A stretch of DNA of 64,000 nucleotides from Salticus scenicus (Eukaryota > Arthropoda > Arachnida > Araneae > Salticidae), in the NCBI GenBank assembly GCA_963930645.1, contig CAWVNO010001215.1, forward strand, positions 1 to 64,000. Reading direction: 5' to 3'. This document shows, piece by piece, positions 49,470-62,700 of this stretch. Each line of letters opens with the position of its first letter. Within the stretch, counting starts at the first letter, position 1. The position numbers and the translations under genes are program-made. The notes beneath the pieces were generated by a model. That model did not search any database and was not told where the DNA came from. It worked only from the letters and a program-made list of their open reading frames with translations.

Positions 49470-52400
49470 TTGCTTTGGAATCGACTTTTGAAAATGAGAG
49501 GGCGTAAAATTCGCCCAAAAAATTTGGCGACGATATTGAGCACATGCCTTCATAAAAGGGCTCTCCTGGCCAAATGGTTTAACTTTGGCAGGTCCCTGCT
49601 GTTCTGTTATGAAAGTAGACTTCGTGGGGCAGATTCTGGAAGTGATTGCGATCGCAAAGCTCTACTAGTTGCTTTGGAATCGGCTTTTGAAAAAAATTCT
49701 GTGAAAATCGCAAAAATTTTGGGTATCGAAATCGGGCAAAGTCTCCATAAAAGGGCTCTCCTGGCCAAATGGTTTAACTTTGGCAGGTCCCTGCTGTTCT
49801 GTTATGAAACTAGAATATCTTTTGCAGATTCTGGAAGTGATTGCGATCGCAAAGCTCTATTAGTTGCTTTGGAATCGACTTTTGAAAATGAGAGGGCGTA
49901 AAATTCGCCCAAAAAATTTGGCGACGATATTGAGCACATGCCTTCATAAAAGGGCTCTCCTGGCCAAATGGTTTAACTTTGGCAGGTCCCTGCTGTTCTG
50001 TTATGAAAGTAGACTTCGTGGGGCAGATTCTGGAAGTGATTGCGATCGCAAAGCTCTATTAGTTGCTTTGGAATCGGCTTTTGAAAAAAATTCTGTGAAA
50101 ATCGCAAAAATTTTGGGTATCGAAATCGGGCAAAGTCTCCATAAAAGGGCTCTCCTGGCCAAATGGTTTAACTTTGGCAGGTCCCTGCTGTTCTGTTATG
50201 AAACTAGAATATCTTTTGCAGATTCTGGAAGTGATTGCGATCGCAAAGCTCTATTAGTTGCTTTGGAATCGACTTTTGAAAATGAGAGGGCGTAAAATTC
50301 GCCCAAAAAATTTGGCGACGATATTGAGCACATGCCTTCATAAAAGGGCTCTCCTGGCCAAATGGTTTAACTTTGGCAGGTCCCTGCTGTTCTGTTATGA
50401 AAGTAGACTTCGTGGGGCAGATTCTGGAAGTGATTGCGATCGCAAAGCTCTACTAGTTGCTTTGGAATCGGCTTTTGAAAAAAATTCTGTGAAAATCGCA
50501 AAAATTTTGGGTATCGAAATCGGGCAAAGTCTCCATAAAAGGGCTCTCCTGGCCAAATGGTTTAACTTTGGCAGGTCCCTGCTGTTCTGTTATGAAACTA
50601 GAATATCTTTTGCAGATTCTGGAAGTGATTGCGATCGCAAAGCTCTATTAGTTGCTTTGGAATCGACTTTTGAAAATGAGAGGGCGTAAAATTCGCCCAA
50701 AAAATTTGGCGACGATATTGAGCACATGCCTTCATAAAAGGGCTCTCCTGGCCAAATGGTTTAACTTTGGCAGGTCCCTGCTGTTCTGTTATGAAAGTAG
50801 ACTTCGTGGGGCAGATTCTGGAAGTGATTGCGATCGCAAAGCTCTATTAGTTGCTTTGGAATCGGCTTTTGAAAAAAATTCTGTGAAAATCGCAAAAATT
50901 TTGGGTATCGAAATCGGGCAAAGTCTCCATAAAAGGGCTCTCCTGGCCAAATGGTTTAACTTTGGCAGGTCCCTGCTGTTCTGTTATGAAACTAGAATAT
51001 CTTTTGCAGATTCTGGAAGTGATTGCGATCGCAAAGCTCTATTAGTTGCTTTGGAATCGACTTTTGAAAATGAGAGGGCGTAAAATTCGCCCAAAAAATT
51101 TGGCGACGATATTGAGCACATGCCTTCATAAAAGGGCTCTCCTGGCCAAATGGTTTAACTTTGGCAGGTCCCTGCTGTTCTGTTATGAAAGTAGACTTCG
51201 TGGGGCAGATTCTGGAAGTGATTGCGATCGCAAAGCTCTATTAGTTGCTTTGGAATCGGCTTTTGAAAAAAATTCTGTGAAAATCGCAAAAATTTTGGGT
51301 ATCGAAATCGGGCAAAGTCTCCATAAAAGGGCTCTCCAGGCCAAATGGTTTAACTTTGGCAGGTCCCTGCTGTTCTGTTATGAAACTAGAATATCTTTTG
51401 CAGATTCTGGAAGTGATTGCGATCGCAAAGCTCTATTAGTTGCTTTGGAATCGACTTTTGAAAATGAGAGGGCGTAAAATTCGCCCAAAAAATTTGGCGA
51501 CGATATTGAGCACATGCCTTCATAAAAGGGCTCTCCTGGCCAAATGGTTTAATTTTGGCAGGTCCCTGCTGTTCTGTTATGAAAGTAGACTTCGTGGGGC
51601 AGATTCTGGAAGTGATTGCGATCGCAAAGCTCTACTAGTTGCTTTGGAATCGGCTTTTGAAAAAAATTCTGTGAAAATCGCAAAAATTTTGGGTATCGAA
51701 ATCGGGCAAAGTTTCCATAAAAGGGCTCTCCTGGCCAAATGGTTTAACTTTGGCAGGTCCCTGCTGTTCTGTTATGAAACTAGAATATCTTTTGCAGATT
51801 CTGGAAGTGATTGCGATCGCAAAGCTCTATTAGTTGCTTTGGAATCGACTTTTGAAAATGAGAGGGCGTAAAATTCGCCCAAAAAATTTGGCGACGATAT
51901 TGAGCACATGCCTTCATAAAAGGGCTCTCCTGGCCAAATGGTTTAACTTTGGCAGGTCCCTGCTGTTCTGTTATGAAAGTAGACTTCGTGGGGCAGATTC
52001 TGGAAGTGATTGCGATCGCAAAGCTCTATTAGTTGCTTTGGAATCGGCTTTTGAAAAAAATTCTGTGAAAATCGCAAAAATTTTGGGTATCGAAATCGGG
52101 CAAAGTCTCCATAAAAGGGCTCTCCTGGCCAAATGGTTTAACTTTGGCAGGTCCCTGCTGTTCTGTTATGAAACTAGAATATCTTTTGCAGATTCTGGAA
52201 GTGATTGCGATCGCAAAGCTCTATTAGTTGCTTTGGAATCGACTTTTGAAAATGAGAGGGCGTAAAATTCGCCCAAAAAATTTGGCGACGATATTGAGCA
52301 CATGCCTTCATAAAAGGGCTCTCCTGGCCAAATGGTTTAACTTTGGCAGGTCCCTGCTGTTCTGTTATGAAAGTAGACTTCGTGGGGCAGATTCTGGAAG

Positions 52401-53015
52401 TGATTGCGATCGCAAAGCTCTATTAGTTGCTTTGGAATCGGCTTTTGAAAAAAATTCTGTGAAAATCGCAAAAATTTTGGGTATCGAAATCGGGCAAAGT
52501 CTCCATAAAAGGGCTCTCCTGGCCAAATGGTTTAACTTTGGCAGGTCCCTGCTGTTCTGTTATGAAACTAGAATATCTTTTGCAGATTCTGGAAGTGATT
52601 GCGATCGCAAAGCTCTATTAGTTGCTTTGGAATCGACTTTTGAAAATGAGAGGGCGTAAAATTCGCCCAAAAAATTTGGCGACGATATTGAGCACATGCC
52701 TTCATAAAAGGGCTCTCCTGGCCAAATGGTTTAACTTTGGCAGGTCCCTGCTGTTCTGTTATGAAAGTAGACTTCGTGGGGCAGATTCTGGAAGTGATTG
52801 CGATCGCAAAGCTCTACTAGTTGCTTTGGAATCGGCTTTTGAAAAAAATTCTGTGAAAATCGCAAAAATTTTGGGTATCGAAATCGGGCAAAGTCTCCAT
52901 AAAAGGGCTCTCCTGGCCAAATGGTTTAACTTTGGCAGGTCCCTGCTGTTCTGTTATGAAACTAGAATATCTTTTGCAGATTCTGGAAGTGATTGCGATC
53001 GCAAAGCTCTATTAG

Positions 53016-53407
53016 TTGCTTTGGAATCGACTTTTGAAAATGAGAGGGCGTAAAATTCGCCCAAAAAATTTGGCGACGATATTGAGCACATGCCTTCATA
53101 AAAGGGCTCTCCTGGCCAAATGGTTTAACTTTGGCAGGTCCCTGCTGTTCTGTTATGAAAGTAGACTTCGTGGGGCAGATTCTGGAAGTGATTGCGATCG
53201 CAAAGCTCTATTAGTTGCTTTGGAATCGGCTTTTGAAAAAAATTCTGTGAAAATCGCAAAAATTTTGGGTATCGAAATCGGGCAGTCTCCATAAAAGGGC
53301 TCTCCTGGCCAAATGGTTTAACTTTGGCAGGTCCCTGCTGTTCTGTTATGAAACTAGAATATCTTTTGCAGATTCTGGAAGTGATTGCGATCGCAAAGCT
53401 CTATTAG
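53016..53407 (+). repeat. 392-bp unit (2-bp deletion in V2A)
   Basis: Same gggcagtc allele at 53280-53287. Unlike its copy-1 counterpart, it is followed by a unit with normal attcgcc in V2B, not acttgcc, so a crossover lies just downstream. Confidence 0.95.
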
Positions 53408-54589
53408 TTGCTTTGGAATCGACTTTTGAAAATGAGAGGGCGTAAAATTCGCCCAAAAAATTTGGCGACGATATTGAGCACATGCCTTCATAAAAGGGCT
53501 CTCCTGGCCAAATGGTTTAACTTTGGCAGGTCCCTGCTGTTCTGTTATGAAAGTAGACTTCGTGGGGCAGATTCTGGAAGTGATTGCGATCGCAAAGCTC
53601 TACTAGTTGCTTTGGAATCGGCTTTTGAAAAAAATTCTGTGAAAATCGCAAAAATTTTGGGTATCGAAATCGGGCAAAGTCTCCATAAAAGGGCTCTCCT
53701 GGCCAAATGGTTTAACTTTGGCAGGTCCCTGCTGTTCTGTTATGAAACTAGAATATCTTTTGCAGATTCTGGAAGTGATTGCGATCGCAAAGCTCTATTA
53801 GTTGCTTTGGAATCGACTTTTGAAAATGAGAGGGCGTAAAATTCGCCCAAAAAATTTGGCGACGATATTGAGCACATGCCTTCATAAAAGGGCTCTCCTG
53901 GCCAAATGGTTTAACTTTGGCAGGTCCCTGCTGTTCTGTTATGAAAGTAGACTTCGTGGGGCAGATTCTGGAAGTGATTGCGATCGCAAAGCTCTATTAG
54001 TTGCTTTGGAATCGGCTTTTGAAAAAAATTCTGTGAAAATCGCAAAAATTTTGGGTATCGAAATCGGGCAAAGTCTCCATAAAAGGGCTCTCCTGGCCAA
54101 ATGGTTTAACTTTGGCAGGTCCCTGCTGTTCTGTTATGAAACTAGAATATCTTTTGCAGATTCTGGAAGTGATTGCGATCGCAAAGCTCTATTAGTTGCT
54201 TTGGAATCGACTTTTGAAAATGAGAGGGCGTAAAATTCGCCCAAAAAATTTGGCGACGATATTGAGCACATGCCTTCATAAAAGGGCTCTCCTGGCCAAA
54301 TGGTTTAACTTTGGCAGGTCCCTGCTGTTCTGTTATGAAAGTAGACTTCGTGGGGCAGATTCTGGAAGTGATTGCGATCGCAAAGCTCTATTAGTTGCTT
54401 TGGAATCGGCTTTTGAAAAAAATTCTGTGAAAATCGCAAAAATTTTGGGTATCGAATTCGGGCAAAGTCTCCATAAAAGGGCTCTCCTGGCCAAATGGTT
54501 TAACTTTGTCAGGTCCCTGCTGTTCTGTTATGAAACTAGAATATCTTTTGCAGATTCTGGAAGTGATTGCGATCGCAAAGCTCTATTAG

Positions 54590-54981
54590 TTGCTTTGGAA
54601 TCGACTTTTGAAAATGAGAGGGCGTAAAATTCGCCCAAAAAATTTGGCGACGATATTGAGCACATGCCTTCTTAAAAGGGCTCTCCTGGCCAAATGGTTT
54701 AACTTTGGCAGGTCCCTGCTGTTCTGTTATGAAAGTAGACTTCGTGGGGCAGATTCTGGAAGTGATTGCGATCGCAAAGCTCTATTAGTTGCTTTGGAAT
54801 CGGCTTTTGAAAAAAATTCTGTGAAAATCGCAAAAATTTTGGGTATCGAAATCGGGCAGTCTCCATAAAAGGGCTCTCCTGGCCAAATGGTTTAACTTTG
54901 GCAGGTCCCTGCTGTTCTGTTATGAAACTAGAATATCTTTTGCAGATTCTGGAAGTGATTGCGATCGCAAAGCTCTATTAG
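54590..54981 (+). repeat. 392-bp chimeric unit
   Basis: Combines cttcttaaaa in S1 (54670) with gggcagtc in V2A (54854-54861), two markers that sit about 3.4 kb apart in copy 1. This is the junction unit of the 3149-bp duplication. Confidence 0.93.
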
Positions 54982-56163
54982 TTGCTTTGGAATCGACTTT
55001 TGAAAATGAGAGGGCGTAAAACTTGCCCAAAAAATTTGGCGACGATATTGAGCACATGCCTTCATAAAAGGGCTCTCCTGGCCAAATGGATTAACTTTGG
55101 CAGGTCCCTGCTGTTCTGTTATGAAAGTAGACTTCGTGGGGCAGATTCTGGAAGTGATTGCGATCGCAAAGCTCTATTAGTTGCTTTGGAATCGGCTTTT
55201 GAAAAAAATTCTGTGAAAATCGCAAAAATTTTGGGTATCGAAATCGGGCAAAGTCTCCATAAAAGGGCTCTCCTGGCCAAATGGTTTAACTTTGGCAGGT
55301 CCCTGCTGTTCTGTTATGAAACTAGAATATCTTTTGCAGATTCTCGAAGTGATTGCGATCGCAAAGCTCTATTAGTTGCTTTGGAATCGACTTTTGAAAA
55401 TGAGAGGGCGTAAAATTCGCCCAAAAAATTTGGCGACGATATTGAGCACATGCCTTCATAAAAGGGCTCTCCTGGCCAAATGGTTTAACTTTGGCAGGTC
55501 CCTGCTGTTCTGTTATGAAAGTAGACTTCGTGGGGCAGATTCTGGAAGTGATTGCGATCGCAAAGCTCTATTAGTTGCTTTGGAATCGGCTTTTGAAAAA
55601 AATTCTGTGAAAATCGCAAAAATTTTGGGTATCGAAATCGGGCAAAGTCTCCATAAAAGGGCTCTCCTGGCCAAATGGTTTAACTTTGGCAGGTCCCTGC
55701 TGTTCTGTTATGAAACTAGAATATCTTTTGCAGATTCTGGAAGTGATTGCGATCGCAAAGCTCTATTAGTTGCTTTGGAATCGACTTTTGAAAATGAGAG
55801 GGCGTAAAATTCGCCCAAAAAATTTGGCGACGATATTGAGCACATGCCTTCATAAAAGGGCTCTCCTGGCCAAATGGTTTAACTTTGGCAGGTCCCTGCT
55901 GTTCTGTTATGAAAGTAGACTTCGTGGGGCAGATTCTGGAAGTGATTGCGATCGCAAAGCTCTGCTAGTTGCTTTGGAATCGGCTTTTGAAAAAAATTCT
56001 GTGAAAATCGCAAAAATTTTGGGTATCGAAATCGGGCAAAGTCTCCATAAAAGGGCTCTACTGGCCAAATGGTTTAACTTTGGCAGGTCCCTGCTGTTCT
56101 GTTATGAAACTAGAATATCTTTTGCAGATTCTGGAAGTGATTGCGATCGCAAAGCTCTATTAG

Positions 56164-56556
56164 TTGCTTTGGAATCGACTTTTGAAAATGAGAGGGCGTA
56201 AAATTCGCCCAAAAAATTTGGCGACGATATTGAGCACATGCCTTCATAAAAGGGCTCTCCTGGCCAAATGGTTTAACTTTGGCAGGTCCCTGCTGTTCTG
56301 TTATGAAAGTAGACTTCGTGGGGCAGATTCTGGAAGTGATTGCGATCGCAAAGCTCTAATAGTTGCTTTGGAATCGGCTTTTAAAAAAATTCTGTGAAAA
56401 TCGCAAAAATTTTGGGTATCGAAATCGGGCAAAGTCTCCATAAAAGGGCTCTCCTGGCCAAATGGTTTAACTTTGGCAGGTCCCTGCTGTTCTGTTATGA
56501 AACTAGAATATCTTTTGCAGATTCTGGAAGTGATTGCGATCGCAAAGCTCTATTAG
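56164..56556 (+). repeat. Type-I unit, homologue of 16977
   Basis: Preceded by unit 55770 with ctgctag and ctactgg, as in copy 1. Confidence 0.95.
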
Positions 56557-57738
56557 TTGCTTTGGAATCGACTTTTGAAAATGAGAGGGCGTAAAATTCG
56601 CCCAAAAAATTTGGCGACGATATTGAGCACATGCCTTCATAAAAGGGCTCTCCTGGCCAAATGGTTTAACTTTGGCAGGTCCCTGCTGTTCTGTTATGAA
56701 AGTAGACTTCGTGGGGCAGATTCTGGAAGTGATTGCGATCGCAAAGCTCTACTAGTTGCTTTGGAATCGGCTTTTGAAAAAAATTCTGTGAAAATCGCAA
56801 AAATTTTGGGTATCGAAATCGGGCAAAGTCTCCATAAAAGGGCTCTCCTGGCCAAATGGTTTAACTTTGGCAGGTCCCTGCTGTTCTGTTATGAAACTAG
56901 AATATCTTTTGCAGATTCTGGAAGTGATTGCGATCGCAAAGCTCTATTAGTTGCTTTGGAATCGACTTTTGAAAATGAGAGGGCGTAAAATTCGCCCAAA
57001 AAATTTGGCGACGATATTGAGCACATGCCTTCATAAAAGGGCTCTCCTGGCCAAATGGTTTAACTTTGGCAGGTCCCTGCTGTTCTGTTATGAAAGTAGA
57101 CTTCGTGGGGCAGATTCTGGAAGTGATTGCGATCGCAAAGCTCTATTAGTTGCTTTGGAATCGGCTTTTGAAAAAAATTCTGTGAAAATCGCAAAAATTT
57201 TGGGTATCGAAATCGGGCAAAGTCTCCATAAAAGGGCTCTCCTGGCCAAATGGTTTAACTTTGGCAGGTCCCTGCTGTTCTGTTATGAAACTAGAATATC
57301 TTTTGCAGATTCTGGAAGTGATTGCGATCGCAAAGCTCTATTAGTTGCTTTGGAATCGACTTTTGAAAATGAGAGGGCGTAAAATTCGCCCAAAAAATTT
57401 GGCGACGATATTGAGCACATGCCTTCATAAAAGGGCTCTCCTGGCCAAATGGTTTAACTTTGGCAGGTCCCTGCTGTTCTGTTATGAAAGTAGACTTCGT
57501 GGGGCAGATTCTGGAAGTGATTGCGATCGCAAAGCTCTATTAGTTGCTTTGGAATCGGCTTTTGAAAAAAATTCTGTGAAAATCGCAAAAATTTTGGGTA
57601 TCGAATTCGGGCAAAGTCTCCATAAAAGGGCTCTCCTGGCCAAATGGTTTAACTTTGTCAGGTCCCTGCTGTTCTGTTATGAAACTAGAATATCTTTTGC
57701 AGATTCTGGAAGTGATTGCGATCGCAAAGCTCTATTAG

Positions 57739-58327
57739 TTGCTTTGGAATCGACTTTTGAAAATGAGAGGGCGTAAAATTCGCCCAAAAAATTTGGCGAC
57801 GATATTGAGCACATGCCTTCTTAAAAGGGCTCTCCTGGCCAAATGGTTTAACTTTGGCAGGTCCCTGCTGTTCTGTTATGAAAGTAGACTTCGTGGGGCA
57901 GATTCTGGAAGTGATTGCGATCGCAAAGCTCTATTAGTTGCTTTGGAATCGGCTTTTGAAAAAAATTCTGTGAAAATCGCAAAAATTTTGGGTATCGAAA
58001 TCGGGCAAAGTCTCCATAAAAGGGCTCTCCTGGCCAAATGGTTTAACTTTGGCAGGTCCCTGCTGTTCTGTTATGAAACTAGAATATCTTTTGCAGATTC
58101 TGGAAGTGATTGCGATCGCAAAGCTCTATTAGTTGCTTTGGAATCGGCTTTTGAAAAAAATTCTGTGAAAATCGCAAAAATTTTGGGTATCGAAATCGGG
58201 CAAAGTCTCCATAAAAGGGCTCTCCTGGCCAAATGGTTTAACTTTGGCAGGTCCCTGCTGTTCTGTTATGAAACTAGAATATCTTTTGCAGATTCTGGAA
58301 GTGATTGCGATCGCAAAGCTCTATTAG
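57739..58327 (+). repeat. 589-bp unit, homologue of 18946
   Basis: Carries the same cttcttaaaa change as 18946 and is again followed directly by a 199-bp V1B unit. Confidence 0.95.
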
Positions 58328-58526
58328 TTGCTTTGGAATCGACTTTTGAAAATGAGAGGGCGTAAAATTCGCCCAAAAAATTTGGCGACGATATTGAGCA
58401 CATGCCTTCATAAAAGGGCTCTCCTGGCCAAATGGTTTAATTTTGGCAGGTCCCTGCTGTTCTGTTATGAAACTAGAATATCTTTTGCAGATTCTGGAAG
58501 TGATTGCGATCGCAAAGCTCTATTAG
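58328..58526 (+). repeat. 199-bp unit retaining V1B, homologue of 19535
   Basis: Includes the same ttaattttgg change at 58439, confirming common descent with 19535. Confidence 0.94.
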
Positions 58527-58919
58527 TTGCTTTGGAATCGACTTTTGAAAATGAGAGGGCGTAAAATTCGCCCAAAAAATTTGGCGACGATATTGAGCAC
58601 ATGCCTTCATAAAAGGGCTCTCCTGGCCAAATGGTTTAACTTTGGCAGGTCCCTGCTGTTCTGTTATGAAAGTAGACTTCGTGGGGCAGATTCTGGAAGT
58701 GATTGCGATCGCAAACCTCTAATAGTTTCTTTGGAATCGGCTTTTAAAAAAATTCTGTGAAAATCGCAAAAATTTTGGGTATCGAAATCGGGCAAAGTCT
58801 CCATAAAAAGGCTCTCCTGGCCAAATGGTTTAACTTTGGCAGGTCCCTGCTGTTCTGTTATGAAACTAGAATATCTTTTGCAGATTCTGGAAGTGATTGC
58901 GATCGCAAAGCTCTATTAG
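58527..58919 (+). repeat. Type-I unit with extra changes, homologue of 19734
   Basis: Carries the same caaacctc, gtttctttgg and ataaaaagg changes as 19734. Confidence 0.95.
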
Positions 58920-59118
58920 TTGCTTTGGAATCGACTTTTGAAAATGAGAGGGCGTAAAATTCGCCCAAAAAATTTGGCGACGGTATTGAGCACATGCCTT
59001 CATAAAAGGGCTCTCCTGGCCAAATGGTTTAACTTTGGCAGGTCCCTGCTGTTCTGTTATGAAAGTAGACTTCGTGGGGCAGATTCTGGAAGTGATTGCG
59101 ATCGCAAAGCTCTATTAG
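58920..59118 (+). repeat. 199-bp unit retaining V1A, homologue of 20127
   Basis: Has the gacggt marker at 58980, as in 20187. Confidence 0.94.
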
Positions 59119-59512
59119 TTGCTTTGGAATCGACTTTTGAAAATGAGAGGGCGTAAAATTCGCCCAAAAAATTTGGCGACGATATTGAGCACATGCCTTC
59201 ATAAAAGGGCTCTCCTGGCCAAATGGTTTAACTTTGGCAGGTCCCTGCTGTTCTGTTATGAAAGTAGACTTCGTGAGGCAGATTCTGGAAGTGATTGCGA
59301 TCGCAAAGCTCTATTAGTTGCTTTGGAATCGGCTTTTGAAAAAAATTCTGTGAAAATCGCAAAAATTTTGGGTATCGAAATCGGGCAAAGTCTCCATAAA
59401 AGGGCTCTCCTGGCCAAATGGTTTAACTTTGGCAGGTCCCTGCTGTTCTGTTATGAAACTAGAATATCTTTTGCAGATTCTGGAAGTGATTGCGATCGCA
59501 AAGCTCTATTAG

Positions 59513-59711
59513 TTGCTTTGGAATCGACTTTTGAAAATGAGAGGGCGTAAAATTCGCCCAAAAAATTTGGCGACGATATTGAGCACATGCCTTCATAAAA
59601 GGGCTCTCCTGGCCAAATGGTTTAACTTTGGCAGGTCCCTGCTGTTCTGTTATGAAAGTAGACTTCGTGGGGCAGATTCTGGAAGTGATTGCGATCGCAA
59701 AGCTCTATTAG
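59513..59711 (+). repeat. 199-bp unit retaining V1A
   Basis: Lies one unit before the ggcatcg unit 60106. It may correspond to 21508, but it lacks the tttcaaaatg change, so it represents either the ancestral state or a separate event. Confidence 0.93.
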
Positions 59712-62700
59712 TTGCTTTGGAATCGACTTTTGAAAATGAGAGGGCGTAAAATTCGCCCAAAAAATTTGGCGACGATATTGAGCACATGCCTTCATAAAAG
59801 GGCTCTCCTGGCCAAATGGTTTAACTTTGGCAGGTCCCTGCTGTTCTGTTATGAAAGTAGACTTCGTGGGGCAGATTCTGGAAGTGATTGCGATCGCAAA
59901 GCTCTATTAGTTGCTTTGGAATCGGCTTTTGAAAAAAATTCTGTGAAAATCGCAAAAATTTTGGGTATCGAAATCGGGCAAAGTCTCCATAAAAGGGCTC
60001 TCCTGGCCAAATGGTTTAACTTTGGCAGGTCCCTGCTGTTCTGTTATGAAACTAGAATATCTTTTGCAGATTCTGGAAGTGATTGCGATCGCAAAGCTCT
60101 ATTAGTTGCTTTGGAATCGACTTTTGAAAATGAGAGGGCGTAAAATTCGCCCAAAAAATTTGGCGACGATATTGAGCACATGCCTTCATAAAAGGGCTCT
60201 CCTGGCCAAATGGTTTAACTTTGGCAGGTCCCTGCTGTTCTGTTATGAAAGTAGACTTCGTGGGGCAGATTCTGGAAGTGATTGCGATCGCAAAGCTCTA
60301 TTAGTTGCTTTGGCATCGGCTTTTGAAAAAAATTCTGTGAAAATCGCAAAAATTTTGGGTATCGAAATCGGGCAAAGTCTCCATAAAAGGGCTCTCCTGG
60401 CCAAATGGTTTAACTTTGGCAGGTCCCTGCTGTTCTGTTATGAAACTAGAATATCTTTTGCAGATTCTGGAAGTGATTGCGATCGCAAAGCTCTATTAGT
60501 TGCTTTGGAATCGACTTTTCAAAATGAGAGGGCGTAAAATTCGCCCAAAAAATTTGGCGACGATATTGAGCACATGCCTTCATAAAAGGGCTCTCCTGGC
60601 CAAATGGTTTAACTTTGGCAGGTCCCTGCTGTTCTGTTATGAAAGTAGACTTCGTGGGGCAGATTCTGGAAGTGATTGCGATCGCAAAGCTCTATTAGTT
60701 GCTTTGGAATCGGCTTTTGAAAAAAATTCTGTGAAAATCGCAAAAATTTTGGGTATCGAAATCGGGCAAAGTCTCCATAAAAGGGCTCTCCTGGCCAAAT
60801 GGTTTAACTTTGGCAGGTCCCTGCTGTTCTGTTATGAAACTAGAATATCTTTTGCAGATTCTGGAAGTGATTGCGATCGCAAAGCTCTATTAGTTGCTTT
60901 GGAATCGACTTTTGAAAATGAGAGGGCGTAAAATTCGCCCAAAAAATTTGGCGACGATATTGAGCACATGCCTTCATAAAAGGGCTCTCCTGGCCAAATG
61001 GTTTAACTTTGGCAGGTCCCTGCTGTTCTGTTATGAAAGTAGACTTCGTGGGGCAGATTCTGGAAGTGATTGCGATCGCAAAGCTCTATTAGTTGCTTTG
61101 GAATCGGCTTTTGAAAAAAATTCTGTGAAAATCGCAAAAATTTTGGGTATCGAAATCGGGCAAAGTCTCCATAAAAGGGCTCTCCTGGCCAAATGGTTTA
61201 ACTTTGGCAGGTCCCTGCTGTTCTGTTATGAAACTAGAATATCTTTTGCAGATTCTGGAAGTGATTGCGATCGCAAAGCTCTATTAGTTGCTTTGGAATC
61301 GACTTTTGAAAATGAGAGGGCGTAAAATTCGCCCAAAAAATTTGGCGACGATATTGAGCACATGCCTTCATAAAAGGGCTCTCCTGGCCAAATGGTTTAA
61401 CTTTGGCAGGTCCCTGCTGTTCTGTTATGAAAGTAGACTTCGTGGGGCAGATTCTGGAAGTGATTGCGATCGCAAAGCTCTATTAGTTGCTTTGGAATCG
61501 GCTTTTGAAAAAAATTCTGTGAAAATCGCAAAAATTTTGGGTATCGAAATCGGGCAAAGTCTCCATAAAAGGGCTCTCCTGGCCAAATGGTTTAACTTTG
61601 GCAGGTCGCTGCTGTTCTGTTATGAAACTAGAATATCTTTTGCAGATTCTGGAAGTGATTGCGATCGCAAAGCTCTATTAGTTGCTTTGGAATCGACTTT
61701 TGAAAATGAGAGGGCGTAAAATTCGCCCAAAAAATTTGGCGACGATATTGAGCACATGCCTTCATAAAAGGGCTCTCCTGGCCAAATGGTTTAACTTTGG
61801 CAGGTCCCTGCTGTTCTGTTATGAAAGTAGACTTCGTGGGGCAGATTCTGGAAGTGATTGCAATCGCAAAGCTCCATTAGTTGCTTTGGAATCGGCTTTT
61901 GAAAAAAATTCTGTGAAAATCGCAAAAATTTTGGGTATCGAAATCGGGCAAAGTCTCCATAAAAAGGCTCTCCTGGCCAAATGGTTTAACTTTGGCAGGT
62001 CCCTGCTGTTCTGTTATGAAACTAGAATATCTTTTGCAGATTCTGGAAGTGATTGCGATCGCAAAGCTCTATTAGTTGCTTTGGAATCGACTTTTGAAAA
62101 TGAGAGGGCGTAAAATTCGCCCAAAAAATTTGGCGACGATATTGAGCACATGCCTTCATAAAAGGGCTCTCCTGGCCAAATGGTTTAACTTTGGCAGGTC
62201 CCTGCTGTTCTGTTATGAAAGTAGACTTCGTGGGGCAGATTCTGGAAGTGATTGCGATCGCAAAGCTCTATTAGTTGCTTTGGAATCGGCTTTTGAAAAA
62301 AATTCTGTGAAAATCGCAAAAATTTTGGGTATCGAAATCGGGCAAAGTCTCCATAAAAGGGCTCTCCTGGCCAAATGGTTTAACTTTGGCAGGTCCCTGC
62401 TGTTCTGTTATGAAACTAGAATATCTTTTGCAGATTCTGGAAGTGATTGCGATCGCAAAGCTCTATTAGTTGCTTTGGAATCGACTTTTGAAAATGAGAG
62501 GGCGTAAAATTCGCCCAAAAAATTTGGCGACGATATTGAGCACATGCCTTCATAAAAGGGCTCTCCTGGCCAAATGGTTTAACTTTGGCAGGTCCCTGCT
62601 GTTCTGTTATGAAAGTAGACTTCGTGGGGCAGATTCTGGAAGTGATTGCGATCGCAAAGCTCTACTAGTTGCTTTGGAATCGGCTTTTGAAAAAAATTCT

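Larger units (their letters stand above)
54196..57738. repeat. 3149-bp duplication specific to long copy 2, with chimeric junction unit
   Basis: Markers gaattcggg and tttgtcagg occur in units 54196 and 57345, each followed by cttcttaaaa (54670, 57820). Copy 1 has them once (18552, 19027). Unit 54590 joins cttcttaaaa, known from copy-1 unit 18946, to gggcagtc, known from copy-1 unit 15403. It is therefore a recombinant, with the crossover between about 54671 and 54857. Confidence 0.85.
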
